64,000 bases of DNA from Phytophthora quininea (lineage: Eukaryota; Oomycota; Peronosporomycetes; Peronosporales; Peronosporaceae). Of this stretch, positions 1 through 10,403 are shown in pieces (position 1 is the first letter of the stretch; every line of letters starts with the position of its first letter). The DNA is taken from positions 1-64,000 of the forward strand of contig JAAVTG010000523.1 in NCBI GenBank assembly GCA_011947345.1, in the 5' to 3' direction. The notes under the pieces were generated by a model that saw nothing but the letters and a program-made list of their open reading frames with translations, searched no databases and was not told the origin of the DNA. The translations under genes were made by a program, and so were the position numbers.

Positions 1-599
1 CCTCGATGTGCGAGTCGCTGAAGTACAGAGCGTACCGTCGAAGCTGCAGTGTCAGTGCTTTGAACCCGTGGAGTTCTCCCATGGCGGCGCTCGGCAGTAT
101 GAACAGCTCCAGTCGATGTAAGCTTCTTTGGATGTCGGGTGGCTCTGCGTGTCCTCCATGGTGCTGGCATACCAGGGTGACTGCAGACAGGTTTCGATCA
201 GATGAAGCACGTCGCCGACATTGCTCCACCAGTGTTGCTTCGCGTTGCCCTGGAGTCGGAGTCGTCTGCGCTTCAACTGCATCTCCTGGACCAAGCAGCG
301 GAGCTGGTGCAGCTCCTGTTCAGGAGTTGTTCTTGTTGCAGACGGAGATCTCGCTGCTTTTGTCGGAAGCGGGCTTGGCCCCGTCGAAGTTGTTCGCGGC
401 GGATGGCCTTCTTCCGAGCCTTCTCGTCAGCATCGGGCGATACAACTGTTGCCGGCACGGAGCTGGGAGACGTTGACGACTGTGACGCTACAATCTCGTC
501 GGTGCCGACGCTGCAGGTTCTTGGTCGGTCTCGCGGGAGCACATGGCCGATCACACAGTCACTCAACCTCGCCTGGGCCTGCTCGAAATCTCCAAACAT
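1..599 (-). pseudogene. bZIP-like gene, array copy 1 (edge-truncated, frameshifted)
   Basis: This is the N-terminal and middle part of the array bZIP gene, cut by the window start. Relative to copy 2 it lacks one base near 319 (CTGTTCAGG against CTGTTCCAGG) and another near 138, so the frame is lost inside the leucine-zipper region. The basic region upstream of the break is intact. It is either a decayed copy or carries consensus errors. The first in-frame ATG is at 597-599. Confidence 0.75.
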
Positions 600-1546
600 C
601 GATGCCTCGTTGGGTTCTGAGAGAATGTCCAACTGGGAGAAGGCTTTACCAGCACACAATTGGATTAGCTAAGCTGCGTGGTTTTCCACACACCGACTAC
701 TGTGCCAGAAAGCTTAGCAACAACTTGCCTCCCCGGACAGCCACGCCAGGCTGGTGTTATACTGACCTCGTGCATAACGAGTCCTAAATTCATCGCAATA
801 ACGCAAAACGTGTTTACGATAACGCCAGCCGTCAGCGCCAGCCAACCACGCACAACCCGTTCCAATTCAGGAAACTTCGGCATCTTACCGGGAGCTCAAC
901 CGACTCCCCCAGCATGCCTCATCTTCCTGCAAACACTACACCCATAGATCCACGAAAGCTAGTCACTAGTTAACGAACGCACCAAGGCTCCTGTTACTGC
1001 CTTGTACGCGTGCTTCCTGCTCTCCAGTTGAGAGTACGGCGTCGCCCGTGCGTCTGTTTCTTCGTCCTCCGACCCCTCGCTGCTCCTCATGACCGTATTG
1101 CTCGGACGTATGCGCACGATATTGGTATCGGAACCCGGTATTGTCGAGACTGGATCGACGTCGATCTACTCCAGGCCTTCAAACCTTCAAACTCGGCACT
1201 CGAGTTGCGTGAAGGCAAATTTGCCATGGCAGTCAGCCTTCTTTCTTGTTGGGCCACCAAGCTTACTGGGAAGGTCGGTTCATCATTGCGAACGGTGTCG
1301 GATTGCAGAGTTTCCGGGAACGAAGTTCGAAGGAAACAAGTTGTTCGGGTTGGATCGGAAAGAAGCCAAGCCTCATTAACCGATGAATGAGCAGCTCTGA
1401 GCAGCTCTGGTTTCCCCACGTGGCTTCTTGTAGTGAACAGAGGAAAATCTCATCTGACAGTCTCTCTGCAATCCACTCCGTCTGCTACTCGTATCCACTT
1501 TGTCTGTTGACGATCAAACACCAATTTGGTGATTCACTACAAGCCG

Positions 1547-1813
1547 ATGCGTCGATTGCAGCCTGTTTTGCCGGCATTAGCCGTTCTCGTCACAACCACA
1601 TCGGTGGCGCTATCCGTCCCAGAAGAGAACATCGCAAAAACTGTTTTGAGGCGTCTAGCATCTTCGCAATCTGTTGCCATAGCTGGCAACGAAGAGCTGG
1701 CACGTCTTGAAAGTCTTAACGCGGTCGTGTTGAAGCTGGAATCAAGGCGTGGCTGGTTACGGAGGCCACTCACAAACGGTCAAACGGTGTTCGACAAGTT
1801 TATTTTTTTTTGA
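1547..1813 (+). CDS. Small putative secreted protein, array copy 1
   Basis: The 88-residue ORF starts at an ATG with a classic signal peptide (MRRLQPVLPALAVLVTTTSV, cleavage likely near residue 22-23). A short helical, Leu/Ala-rich mature part follows (LRRLASSQ, NEELARLESLNAV). The C-terminus runs into a variable poly-T tract at about 1800, which changes the frame between copies, so the true end is uncertain. It recurs in every array unit, convergent with the next bZIP copy. No RxLR or LFLAK motif is visible. No family is recognised; a small secreted effector-like protein is an inference. Confidence 0.45.
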   Translation: MRRLQPVLPALAVLVTTTSVALSVPEENIAKTVLRRLASSQSVAIAGNEELARLESLNAVVLKLESRRGWLRRPLTNGQTVFDKFIFF

Positions 1814-2047
1814 AAGAAATTCTTGCGAGCCTGTCTGTCACGTCGTTTCCGGAAAACCATATCTGCGTCGTCAAGCAGCCACAGATGCACAGATGACTGA
1901 GCCTGAAGAAAGAGGAGCCCTCACTACAGCCGCGTTGCGACTAAAATCCAAGCCTCGGTCGAAAGAGACGTTTCCAGATGTGGCGCTCGCGGCTATACTG
2001 TAGTCTCGAGGCCACAAGGTGTATCACTGGCAGTGACTTCAACCACT

Positions 2048-3031
2048 TCAACCAAGACACGCTTTAGAAGCTCGCTGCTCTACCAAGTCGCCTATTGCAC
2101 CTTCAGGACTAACGTTAGCGTGCTCAAGTACGCACATGGCATCGTTTGGATCTCCCAACGACTCGCACAGCGCCTTAAACAAGTCGATCGCCACCTCCAG
2201 ACGTTCGACACAGCCGCTGTCATCCAGCAGAAAACAGATCGAGCTACTGCAGTGGAGGCGGCGGCCAAGTAGTCGCTCTCGCAACGATTGGTACTGGTCG
2301 TCTTGGTGTCGAGTCTGCTGTCGAGTCTGCTCGAGAGGGAAGGCATATTTCAGCGACAGCTCGGAGACCGACACACTCAGTGTCGCAGTGGCTCTCACCA
2401 CGCCAGGAACCAGCGCCTCGATCCGCTTCACCTCGATGTGCGAGTCGCTGAAGTACAGAGCGTACCGTCGAAGCTGCAGTGTCAGTGCTTTGAACCCGTG
2501 GAGTTCTCCCATGGCGGCGCTCGGCAGTATGAACAGCTCCAGTCGATGTAAGCTTCTTTGGATGTCGGAGTGGCTCTGCATGTCGTCCATGGTGCTGGCA
2601 TACCAGGGTGACTGCAGACAGGTTTCGATCAGATGAAGCACGTCGCCGACATTGCTCCACCAGTGTTGCTTCGCGTTGCCCTGGAGTCGGAGTCGTCTGC
2701 GCTTCAACTGCATCTCCTGGACCAAGCAGCGGAGCTGGTGCAGCTCCTGTTCCAGGAGTTGTTCTTGTTGCAGACGGAGATCTCGCTGCTTTTGTCGGAA
2801 GCGGGCTTGGCCCCGTCGAAGTTGTTCGCGGCGGATGGCCTTCTTCCGAGCCTTCTCGTCAGCATCGGGCGATACAACTGTTGCCGGCACGGAGCTGGGA
2901 GACGTTGACGACTGTGACGCTACAATCTCGTCGGTGCCGACGCTGCAGGTTCTTGGTCGGTCTCGCGGGAGCACATGGCCGATCACACAGTCACTCAACC
3001 TCGCCTGGGCCTGCTCGAAATCTCCAAACAT
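2048..3031 (-). CDS. bZIP-like transcription factor, array copy 2 (intact)
   Basis: An intact frame of 327 residues runs from the first in-frame ATG (3029-3031). The same frame stays open upstream to 3100 and stops at a TAG (3101-3103) that could belong to an intron 3' end. An Arg/Lys/Gln-rich basic region (RREQLRRGQARFRQKQRD) runs straight into heptad-like Leu/Gln repeats (LQQEQLLEQELHQLRCLV), which is the bZIP plan. At the position of the invariant DNA-contacting Asn this protein has Leu (Q-L-R-R-G-Q-A-R-F-R). The C-terminal ~200 residues resemble the conserved but uncharacterised tails of oomycete bZIPs. A nuclear role is inferred. Together with copy 5 it is one of the two unbroken copies. 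Confidence 0.8.
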   Translation of the reverse strand: MFGDFEQAQARLSDCVIGHVLPRDRPRTCSVGTDEIVASQSSTSPSSVPATVVSPDADEKARKKAIRREQLRRGQARFRQKQRDLRLQQEQLLEQELHQLRCLVQEMQLKRRRLRLQGNAKQHWWSNVGDVLHLIETCLQSPWYASTMDDMQSHSDIQRSLHRLELFILPSAAMGELHGFKALTLQLRRYALYFSDSHIEVKRIEALVPGVVRATATLSVSVSELSLKYAFPLEQTRQQTRHQDDQYQSLRERLLGRRLHCSSSICFLLDDSGCVERLEVAIDLFKALCESLGDPNDAMCVLEHANVSPEGAIGDLVEQRASKACLG

Positions 3032-3200
3032 CGATGCCTCGTTGGGTTCTGAGAGAATGTCCAACTGGGAGAAGGCTTTACCAGCACACAATTGGATTAG
3101 CTAAGCTGCGTGGTTTCCACACACCGACTACTGTGCCAGAAAGCTTAGCAACAACTTGCCTTGCTCCCGGACAGCCACGCCAGGCTGGTGTTATACTGAC

Positions 3201-3317
3201 CTCGTGCATAACGAGTCCTAAATTCATCGCAATAACGCAAAACGTGTTTACGATAACGCCAGCCGTCAGCGCCAGCCAACCACGCACAACCCGTTCCAAT
3301 TCAGGAAACTTCGGCAT
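3201..3317 (-). other. Candidate upstream exon with a transmembrane segment (bZIP copy 2)
   Basis: An ATG at 3315-3317 opens a frame whose first 39 codons (MPKFPELERVV, then a hydrophobic LALTAGVIVNTFCVIAM) are conserved in units 1-4. Splicing at GTCAGT (3200-3195) to the AG of CGCAGCTTAG (3101) would remove a 100 bp intron and join this exon in phase 0 to the bZIP frame. Copies 1, 2 and 4 differ from one another by indels inside the proposed intron but not in the exon. Alternatively it is an independent 79-residue membrane ORF, read straight through in copies 2 and 3. The splice is inferred. Confidence 0.4.
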
Positions 3318-3978
3318 CTTACCGGGAGCTCAACCGACTCCCCAGCATGCCTCATCTTCCTGCAAACACTACACCCATAGATCCACGAAAGCTAGTCACT
3401 AGTTAACGAACGCACCAAGGCTCCTGTTACTGCCTTGTACGCGTGCTTCCTGCTCCTCCAGTTGAGAGTACGGCGTCGCCCGTGCGTCTGTTTCTTCGTC
3501 CTCCCCTCGCTGCTCCTCATGACCGTATTGCTCGGACGTATGCGCACGATATTGGTATCGGAACCCGGTATTGTCGAGACTGGATCGACGTCGATCTACT
3601 CAGGCCTTCAAACCTTCAAACTCGGCACTCGAGTTGCGTGAAGGCAAATTTGCCATGGCAGTCAGCCTTCTTTCTTGTTGGGCCACCAAGCTTACTGGGA
3701 AGGTCGGTTCATCATTGCGAACGGTGTCGGATTGCAGAGTTTCCGGGAACGAAGTTCGAAGGAAACAAGTTGTTCGGGTTGGATCGGAAAGAAGGCCAAG
3801 CCTCATTAACCGATGAATGAGCAGCTCTGAGCAGCTCTGGTTTCCCCTCACGTGGCTTCTTGTAGTGAACAGAGGAAAATCTCATCTGACAGTCTCTCTG
3901 CAATCCACTCCGTCTGCTACTCGTATCCACTTTGTCTGTTGACGATCAAACACCAATTTGGTGATTCACTACAAGCCG

Positions 3979-4080
3979 ATGCGTCGATTGCAGCCTGTTT
4001 TGCCGGCATTAGCCGTTCTCGTCACAACCACATCGGTGGCGCTATCCGTCCCAGACGAGAACATCGCAAAACTGTTTTGA
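3979..4080 (+). pseudogene. Small secreted ORF, array copy 2 (frameshifted)
   Basis: The start and signal peptide are the same as in the 1547 copy. One A is missing from the run at 4068-4071, so the frame ends at TGA 4078-4080 after 33 codons. This is either a pseudogene or a base-calling error. Confidence 0.4.
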
Positions 4081-4474
4081 GGCGTCTAGCATCTTCGCAA
4101 TCTGTTGCCATAGCTGGCAACGAAGAGCTGGCACGTCTTGAAAGTCTTAACGCGGTCGTGTTGAAGCTGGAATCAAGGCGTGGCTGGTTACGGAGGCCAC
4201 TCCACAAACGGTCAAACGGTGTTCGACAAGTTTATTTTTTGAAAGAAATTCTTGCGAGCCTGTCTGTCACGTCGTTTCCGGAAAACCATATCTGCGTCGT
4301 CAAGCAATAGCCACAGATGCACAGATGACTGAGCCTGAAGAAAGCCCTCACTACAGCCGCGTTGCGACTAAAATCCAAGCCTCGGTCGAGAGAGACGTTT
4401 CCAGATGTGGCGCTCGCGGCTATACTGTAGTCTCGAGGCCACAAGGTGTATCACTGGCAGTGACTTCAACCACT

Positions 4475-5451
4475 TCAACCAAGACACGCTTTAGAAGCTC
4501 GCTGCTCTACCAAGTCGCCTATTGCACCTTCAGGACTAACGTTAGCGTGCTCAAGTACGCACATAGCATCGTTTGGATCTCCCAACGACTCGCACAGCGC
4601 CTTGAACAAGTCGATCGCCACCTCCAGACGTTCGACACAGCCGCTGTCTTCATCCAGCAGAAAACAGATCGAGCTACTGCAGTGGAGGCGGCGGCCAAGT
4701 AGTCGCTCTCGCAACGATTGGTACTGGTCGTCTTGGTGTCGAGTCTGCTGTCGAGTCTGCTCGAGAGGAAGGCATATTTCAGCGACAGCTCGGAGACCGA
4801 CACACTCAGTGTCGCAGTGGCTCGCCAGGAACCAGCGCCTCGATCCGCTTCACCTCGATGTGCGAGTCGCTGAAGTACAGAGCGTACCGTCGAAGCTGCA
4901 GTGTCAGTGCTTTGAACCCGTGGAGTTCTCCCATGGCGGCGCTCGGCAGTATGAACAGCTCCAGTCGATGTAAGCTTCTTTGGATGTCGGAGTGGCTCTG
5001 CATGTCGTCCATGGTGCTGGCATACCAGGGTGACTGCAGACAGGTTTCGATCAGATGAAGCACGTCGCCGACATTGCTCCACCAGTGTTGCTTCGCGTTG
5101 CCCTGGAGTCGGAGTCGTCTGCGCTTCAACTGCATCTCCTGGACCAAGCAGCGGAGCTGGTGCAGCTCCTGTTCCAGGAGTTGTTCTTGTTGCAGACGGA
5201 GATCTCGCTGCTTTTGTCGGAAGCGGGCTTGGCCCCGTCGAAGTTGTTCGCGGCGGATGGCCTTCTTCCGAGCCTTCTCGTCAGCATCGGGCGATACAAC
5301 TGTTGCCGGCACGGAGCTGGGAGACGTTGACGACTGTGACGCTACAATCTCGTCGGTGCCGACGCTGCAGGTTCTTGGTCGGTCTCGCGGAGCACATGGC
5401 CGATCACACAGTCACTCAACCTCGCCTGGGCCTGCTCGAAATCTCCAACAT
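4475..5451 (-). pseudogene. bZIP-like gene, array copy 3 (multiply broken)
   Basis: This copy covers the full length but is disrupted. One base is lost near 5447, one near 5391, a 7-bp segment near 4823 and one G near 4769, each compared with copy 2. The basic region and zipper (within 5150-5310) remain readable. The 7-bp loss is not in a homopolymer, so real decay is more likely here than in copies with only single-base changes. Confidence 0.7.
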
Positions 5452-6404
5452 CGATGCCTCGTTGGGTTCTGAGAGAATGTCCAACTGGGAGAAGGCTTTA
5501 CCAGCACACAATTGGATTAGCTAAGCTGCGTGGTTTCCACACACCGACTACTGTGCCAGAAAGCTTAGCAACAACTTGCCTTGCTCCCGGACAGCCACGC
5601 CAGGCTGGTGTTATACTGACCTCGTGCATAACGAGTCCTAAATTCATCGCAATAACGCAAAACGTGTTTACGATAACGCCAGCCGTCAGCGCCAGCCAAC
5701 CACGCACAACCCGTTCCAATTCAGGAAACTTCGGCATCTTACCGGGAGCTCAACCGACTCCCCCAGCATGCCTCATCTTCCTGCAAACACTACACCCATA
5801 GATCCACGAAAGCTAGTCACTAGTTAACGAACGCACCAAGGCTCCTGTTACTGCCTTGTACGCGTGCTTCCTGCTCCTCCAGTTGAGAGTACGGCGTCGC
5901 CCGTGCGTCTGTTTCTTCGTCCTCCGACCCCTCGCTGCTCCTCATGACCGTATTGCTCGGACGTATGCGCACGATATTGGTATCGGAACCCGGTATTGTC
6001 GAGACTGGATCGACGTCGATCTACTCCAGGCCTTCAAACCTTCAAACTCGGCACTCGAGTTGCGTGAAGGCAAATTTGCCATGGCAGTCAGCCTTCTTTC
6101 TTGTTGGGCCACCAAGCTTACTGGGAAGGTCGGTTCATCATTGCGAACGGTGTCGGATTGCAGAGTTTCCGGGGAACGAAGTTCGAAGGAAACAAGTTGT
6201 TCGGGTTGGATCGGAAAGAAGGCCAAGCCTCATTAACCGATGAATGAGCAGCTCTGAGCAGCTCTGGTTTCCCTCACGTGGCTTCTTGTAGTGAACAGAG
6301 GAAAATCTCATCTGACAGTCTCTCTGCAATCCACTCCGTCTGCTACTCGTATCCACTTTGTCTGTTGACGATCAAACACCAATTTGGTGATTCACTACAA
6401 GCCG

Positions 6405-6806
6405 ATGCGTCGATTGCAGCCTGTTTTGCCGGCATTAGCCGTTCTCGTCACAACCACATCGGTGGCGCTATCCGTCCCAGACGAGAACATCGCAAAAACT
6501 GTTTTGAGGCGTCTAGCATCTTCGCAATCTGTTGCCATAGCTGGCAACGAAGAGCTGGCACGTCTTGAAAGTCTTAACGCGGTCGTGTTGAAGCTGGAAT
6601 CAAGGCGTGGCTGGTTACGGAGGCCACTCCACAAACGGTCAAACGGTGTTCGACAAGTTTATTTTTTTTTTGAAAGAAATTCTTGCGAGCCTGTCTGTCA
6701 CGTCGTTTCCGGAAAACCATATCTGCGTCGTCAAGCAATAGCCACAGATGCACAGATGACTGAGCCTGAAGAAAGAGGGCCCTCACTACAGCCGCGTTGC
6801 GACTAA
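6405..6806 (+). CDS. Small putative secreted protein, array copy 3
   Basis: The 133-residue ORF has the same signal peptide and mature start as the copy at 1547. Because the T-run at 6660-6670 has a different length, the frame reads through into a Cys-containing tail (ERNSCEPVCH) and a low-complexity end. Copy 4 reads the same way, so this longer form may be the genuine one. Function is not recognised. Confidence 0.45.
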   Translation: MRRLQPVLPALAVLVTTTSVALSVPDENIAKTVLRRLASSQSVAIAGNEELARLESLNAVVLKLESRRGWLRRPLHKRSNGVRQVYFFFERNSCEPVCHVVSGKPYLRRQAIATDAQMTEPEERGPSLQPRCD

Positions 6807-6909
6807 AATCCAAGCCTCGGTCGAGAGAGACGTTTCCAGATGTGGCGCTCGCGGCTATACTGTAGTCTCGAGGCCACAAGGTGTATCACTGGCAGTGACT
6901 TCAACCACT

Positions 6910-7895
6910 TCAACCAAGACACGCTTTAGAAGCTCGCTGCTCTACCAAGTCGCCTATTGCACCTTCAGGACTAACGTTAGCGTGCTCAAGTACGCACATA
7001 GCATCGTTTGGATCTCCCAACGACTCGCACAGCGCCTTGAACAAGTCGATCGCCACCTCCAGACGTTCGACACAGCCGCTGTCTTCATCCAGCAGAAAAC
7101 AGATCGAGCTACTGCAGTGGAGGCGGCGGCCAAGTAGTCGCTCTCGCAACGATTGGTACTGGTCGTCTTGGTGTCGAGTCTGCTGTCGAGTCTGCTCGAG
7201 AGGAAGGCATATTTCAGCGACAGCTCGGAGACCGACACACTCAGTGTCGCAGTGGCTCTCACCACGCCAGGAACCAGCGCCTCGATCCGCTTCACCTCGA
7301 TGTGCGAGTCGCTGAAGTACAGAGCGTACCGTCGAAGCTGCAGTGTCAGTGCTTTGAACCCGTGGAGTTCTCCCATGGCGGCGCTCGGCAGTATGAACAG
7401 CTCCAGTCGATGTAAGCTTCTTTGGATGTCGGAGTGGCTCTGCGTGTCCTCCATGGTGCTGGCATACCAGGGTGACTGCAGACAGGTTTCGATCAGATGA
7501 AGCACGTCGCCGACATTGCTCCACCAGTGTTGCTTCGCGTTGCCCTGGAGTCGGAGTCGTCTGCGCTTCAACTGCATCTCCTGGACCAAGCAGCGGAGCT
7601 GGTGCAGCTCCTGTTCCAGGAGTTGTTCTTGTTGCAGACGGAGATCTCGCTGCTTTTGTCGGAAGCGGGCTTGGCCCCGTCGAAGTTGTTCGCGACGGAT
7701 GGCCTTCTTCCGAGCCTTCTCGTCAGCATCGGGCGATACAACTGTTGCCGGCACGGAGCTGGGAGACGTTGACGACTGTGACGCTACAATCTCGTCGGTG
7801 CCGACGCTGCAGGTTCTTGGTCGGTCTCGCGGGAGCACATGGCCGATCACACAGTCACTCAACCTCGCCTGGGCCTGCTCGAAATCTCCAAACAT
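6910..7895 (-). pseudogene. bZIP-like gene, array copy 4 (C-terminal frameshift)
   Basis: The ATG at 7893-7895, the Leu-substituted basic region, the zipper and most of the C-terminal domain are intact. One missing G near 7200 (GAGAGGAAGG against GAGAGGGAAGG) shifts the last ~95 codons, so the shifted frame ends at 6954 instead of the family stop at 6910. It could encode a protein with an altered tail or be an error-affected intact gene. Confidence 0.65.
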
Positions 7896-8848
7896 CGATG
7901 CCTCGTTGGGTTCTGAGAGAATGTCCAACTGGGAGAAGGCTTTACCAGCACACAATTGGATTAGCTAAGCTGCGTGGTTTCCCACACACCGACTACTGTG
8001 CCAGAAAGCTTAGCAACAACTTGCCTTGCTCCCGGACAGCCACGCCAGGCTGGTGTTATACTGACCTCGTGCATAACGAGTCCTAAATTCATCGCAATAA
8101 CGCAAAACGTGTTTACGATAACGCCAGCCGTCAGCGCCAGCCAACCACGCACAACCCGTTCCAATTCAGGAAACTTCGGCATCTTACCGGGAGCTCAACC
8201 GACTCCCCCAGCATGCCTCATCTTCCTGCAAACACTACACCCATAGATCCACGAAAGCTAGTCACTAGTTAACGAACGCACCAAGGCTCCTGTTACTGCC
8301 TTGTACGCGTGCTTCCTGCTCCTCCAGTTGAGAGTACGGCGTCGCCCGTGCGTCTGTTTCTTCGTCCTCCGACCCCTCGCTGCTCCTCATGACCGTATTG
8401 CTCGGACGTATGCGCACGATATTGGTATCGGAACCCGGTATTGTCGAGACTGGATCGACGTCGATCTACTCAGGCCTTCAAACCTTCAAACTCGGCACTC
8501 GAGTTGCGTGAAGGCAAATTTGCCATGGCAGTCAGCCTTCTTTCTTGTTGGGCCACCAAGCTTACTGGGAAGGTCGGTTCATCATTGCGAACGGTGTCGG
8601 ATTGCAGAGTTTCCGGGGAACGAAGTTCGAAGGAAACAAGTTGTTCGGGTTGGATCGGAAAGAAGGCCAAGCCTCATTAACCGATGAATGAGCAGCTCTG
8701 AGCAGCTCTGGTTTCCCTCACGTGGCTTCTTGTAGTGAACAGAGGAAAATCTCATCTGACAGTCTCTCTGCAATCTACTCCGTCTGCTACTCGTATCCAC
8801 TTTGTCTGTTGACGATCAAACACCAATTTGGTGATTCACTACAAGCCG

Positions 8849-9253
8849 ATGCGTCGATTGCAGCCTGTTTTGCCGGCATTAGCCGTTCTCGTCACAACCA
8901 CATCGGTGGCGCTATCCGTCCCAGAAGAGAATATCGCAAAAACTGTTTTGAGGCGTCTAGCATCTTCGCAATCTGTTGCCATAGCTGGCAACGAAGAGCT
9001 GGCACGTCTTGAAAGTCTTAACGCGGTCGTGTTGAAGCTGGAATCAAGGTGTGCCTGGTTACGGAGGCCACTGCACAAACGGTCAAACGGTGTTCGACAA
9101 GTTTATTTTTTTATTTTTGAAAGAAATTCTTGCGAGCCTGTCTGTCACGTCGTTTCCGGAAAACCATATCTGCGTCGTCAACCAAAAGCCACAGATGCAC
9201 AGATGACTGAGCCTGAAGAAAGAGGAGCCTCACTACAGCCGCGTTGCGACTAA
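8849..9253 (+). CDS. Small putative secreted protein, array copy 4
   Basis: The 134-residue ORF is nearly identical to copy 3 through the signal peptide and helical segment, with a few substitutions (for example Arg-Arg-Gly-Trp becomes Arg-Cys-Ala-Trp). It reads through the T-rich tract into the CEPVCH tail. It converges on bZIP copy 5, whose stop is at 9357. Confidence 0.45.
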   Translation: MRRLQPVLPALAVLVTTTSVALSVPEENIAKTVLRRLASSQSVAIAGNEELARLESLNAVVLKLESRCAWLRRPLHKRSNGVRQVYFFIFERNSCEPVCHVVSGKPYLRRQPKATDAQMTEPEERGASLQPRCD

Positions 9254-9356
9254 AATCCAAGCCTCGGTCGAGAGAGACGTTTCCAGATGTGGCGCTCGCG
9301 GCTATACTGTAGTCTCGAGGCCACAAGGTGTATCACTGGCAGTGACTTCAACCACT

Positions 9357-10340
9357 TCAACCAAGACACGCTTTAGAAGCTCGCTGCTCTACCAAGTCGC
9401 CTATTGCACCTTCAGGACTAACGTTAGCGTGCTCAAGTACGCACATAGCATCGTTTGGATCTCCCAACGACTCGCACAGCGCCTTGAACAAGTCGATCGC
9501 CACCTCCAGACGTTCGACACAGCCGCTGTCTTCATCCAGCAGAAAACAGATCGAGCTACTGCAGTGGAGGCGGCGGCCAAGTAGTCGCTCTCGCAACGAT
9601 TGGTACTGGTCGTCTTGGTGTCGAGTCTGCTGTCGAGTCTGCTCGAGAGGGAAGGCATATTTCAGCGACAGCTCGGAGACCGACACACTCAGTGTCGCAG
9701 TGGCTCTCACGCCAGGAACCAGCGCCTCGATCCGCTTCACCTCGATGTGCGAGTCGCTGAAGTACAGAGCGTACCGTCGAAGCTGCAGTGTCAGTGCTTT
9801 GAACCCGTGGAGTTCTCCCATGGCGGCGCTCGGCAGTATGAACAGCTCCAGTCGATGTAAGCTTCTTTGGATGTCGGAGTGGCTCTGCATGTCGTCCATG
9901 GTGCTGGCATACCAGGGTGACTGCAGACAGGTTTCGATCAGATGAAGCACGTCGCCGACATTGCTCCACCAGTGTTGCTTCGCGTTGCCCTGGAGTCGGA
10001 GTCGTCTGCGCTTCAACTGCATCTCCTGGACCAAGCAGCGGAGCTGGTGCAGCTCCTGTTCCAGGAGTTGTTCTTGTTGCAGACGGAGATCTCGCTGCTT
10101 TTGTCGGAAGCGGGCTTGGCCCCGTCGAAGTTGTTCGCGGCGGATGGCCTTCTTCCGAGCCTTCTCGTCAGCATCGGGCGATACAACTGTTGCCGGCACG
10201 GAGCTGGGAGACGTTGACGACTGTGACGCTACAATCTCGTCGGTGCCGACGCTGCAGGTTCTTGGTCGGTCTCGCGGGAGCACATGGCCGATCACACAGT
10301 CACTCAACCTCGCCTGGGCCTGCTCGAAATCTCCAAACAT
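9357..10340 (-). CDS. bZIP-like transcription factor, array copy 5 (intact)
   Basis: The frame is intact from the ATG at 10338-10340 and almost identical to copy 2, with the same Leu in place of the basic-region Asn. The sequence 5' of about 10393 is unrelated to the other units, so this copy lacks the conserved hydrophobic upstream exon and the usual spacer. Its promoter therefore differs from its siblings'. This is the end copy of the array. Confidence 0.75.
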   Translation of the reverse strand: MFGDFEQAQARLSDCVIGHVLPRDRPRTCSVGTDEIVASQSSTSPSSVPATVVSPDADEKARKKAIRREQLRRGQARFRQKQRDLRLQQEQLLEQELHQLRCLVQEMQLKRRRLRLQGNAKQHWWSNVGDVLHLIETCLQSPWYASTMDDMQSHSDIQRSLHRLELFILPSAAMGELHGFKALTLQLRRYALYFSDSHIEVKRIEALVPGVRATATLSVSVSELSLKYAFPLEQTRQQTRHQDDQYQSLRERLLGRRLHCSSSICFLLDEDSGCVERLEVAIDLFKALCESLGDPNDAMCVLEHANVSPEGAIGDLVEQRASKACLG

Positions 10341-10403
10341 CGATGCCTCGTTGGGTTCTGAGAGAATGTCCAACTGGGAGAAGGCTTTACCAGCCCAAGC
10401 TTG

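Larger units (their letters stand above)
1..10393. repeat. Tandem array of ~2.43 kb units (bZIP + small secreted ORF)
   Basis: The same sequence recurs with the landmark CCTCGATGTGCGAGTCGCTG at 1, 2431, 4853, 7295 and 9740, giving unit lengths of about 2430, 2422, 2442 and 2445 bp. Each complete unit holds a bZIP-like gene on the minus strand, a ~660 bp divergent spacer, and a small ORF with a signal peptide on the plus strand. Units are near-identical and differ mainly by short indels. The window begins inside unit 1. The array ends at about 10393, where the copy-5 sequence departs from the others just upstream of the bZIP coding region. The similarity implies recent unequal crossing-over or ongoing homogenisation. 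Confidence 0.95.

Noticed and set aside
1010..1420. Overlapping ORFs in the array spacer on both strands
   Set aside because: Neither strand shows motifs or a stable frame between units; indels between copies break them without compensation.
3078..3317. Independent 79-residue membrane protein in the array
   Set aside because: Its last half is not preserved in units 1 and 4, whereas the first 39 codons are, so an exon is preferred; kept as a finding rather than a gene.
1..10393. CRISPR-like or satellite repeat
   Set aside because: The repeat unit is 2.4 kb and genic, in a eukaryotic context; no short direct repeats with spacers.
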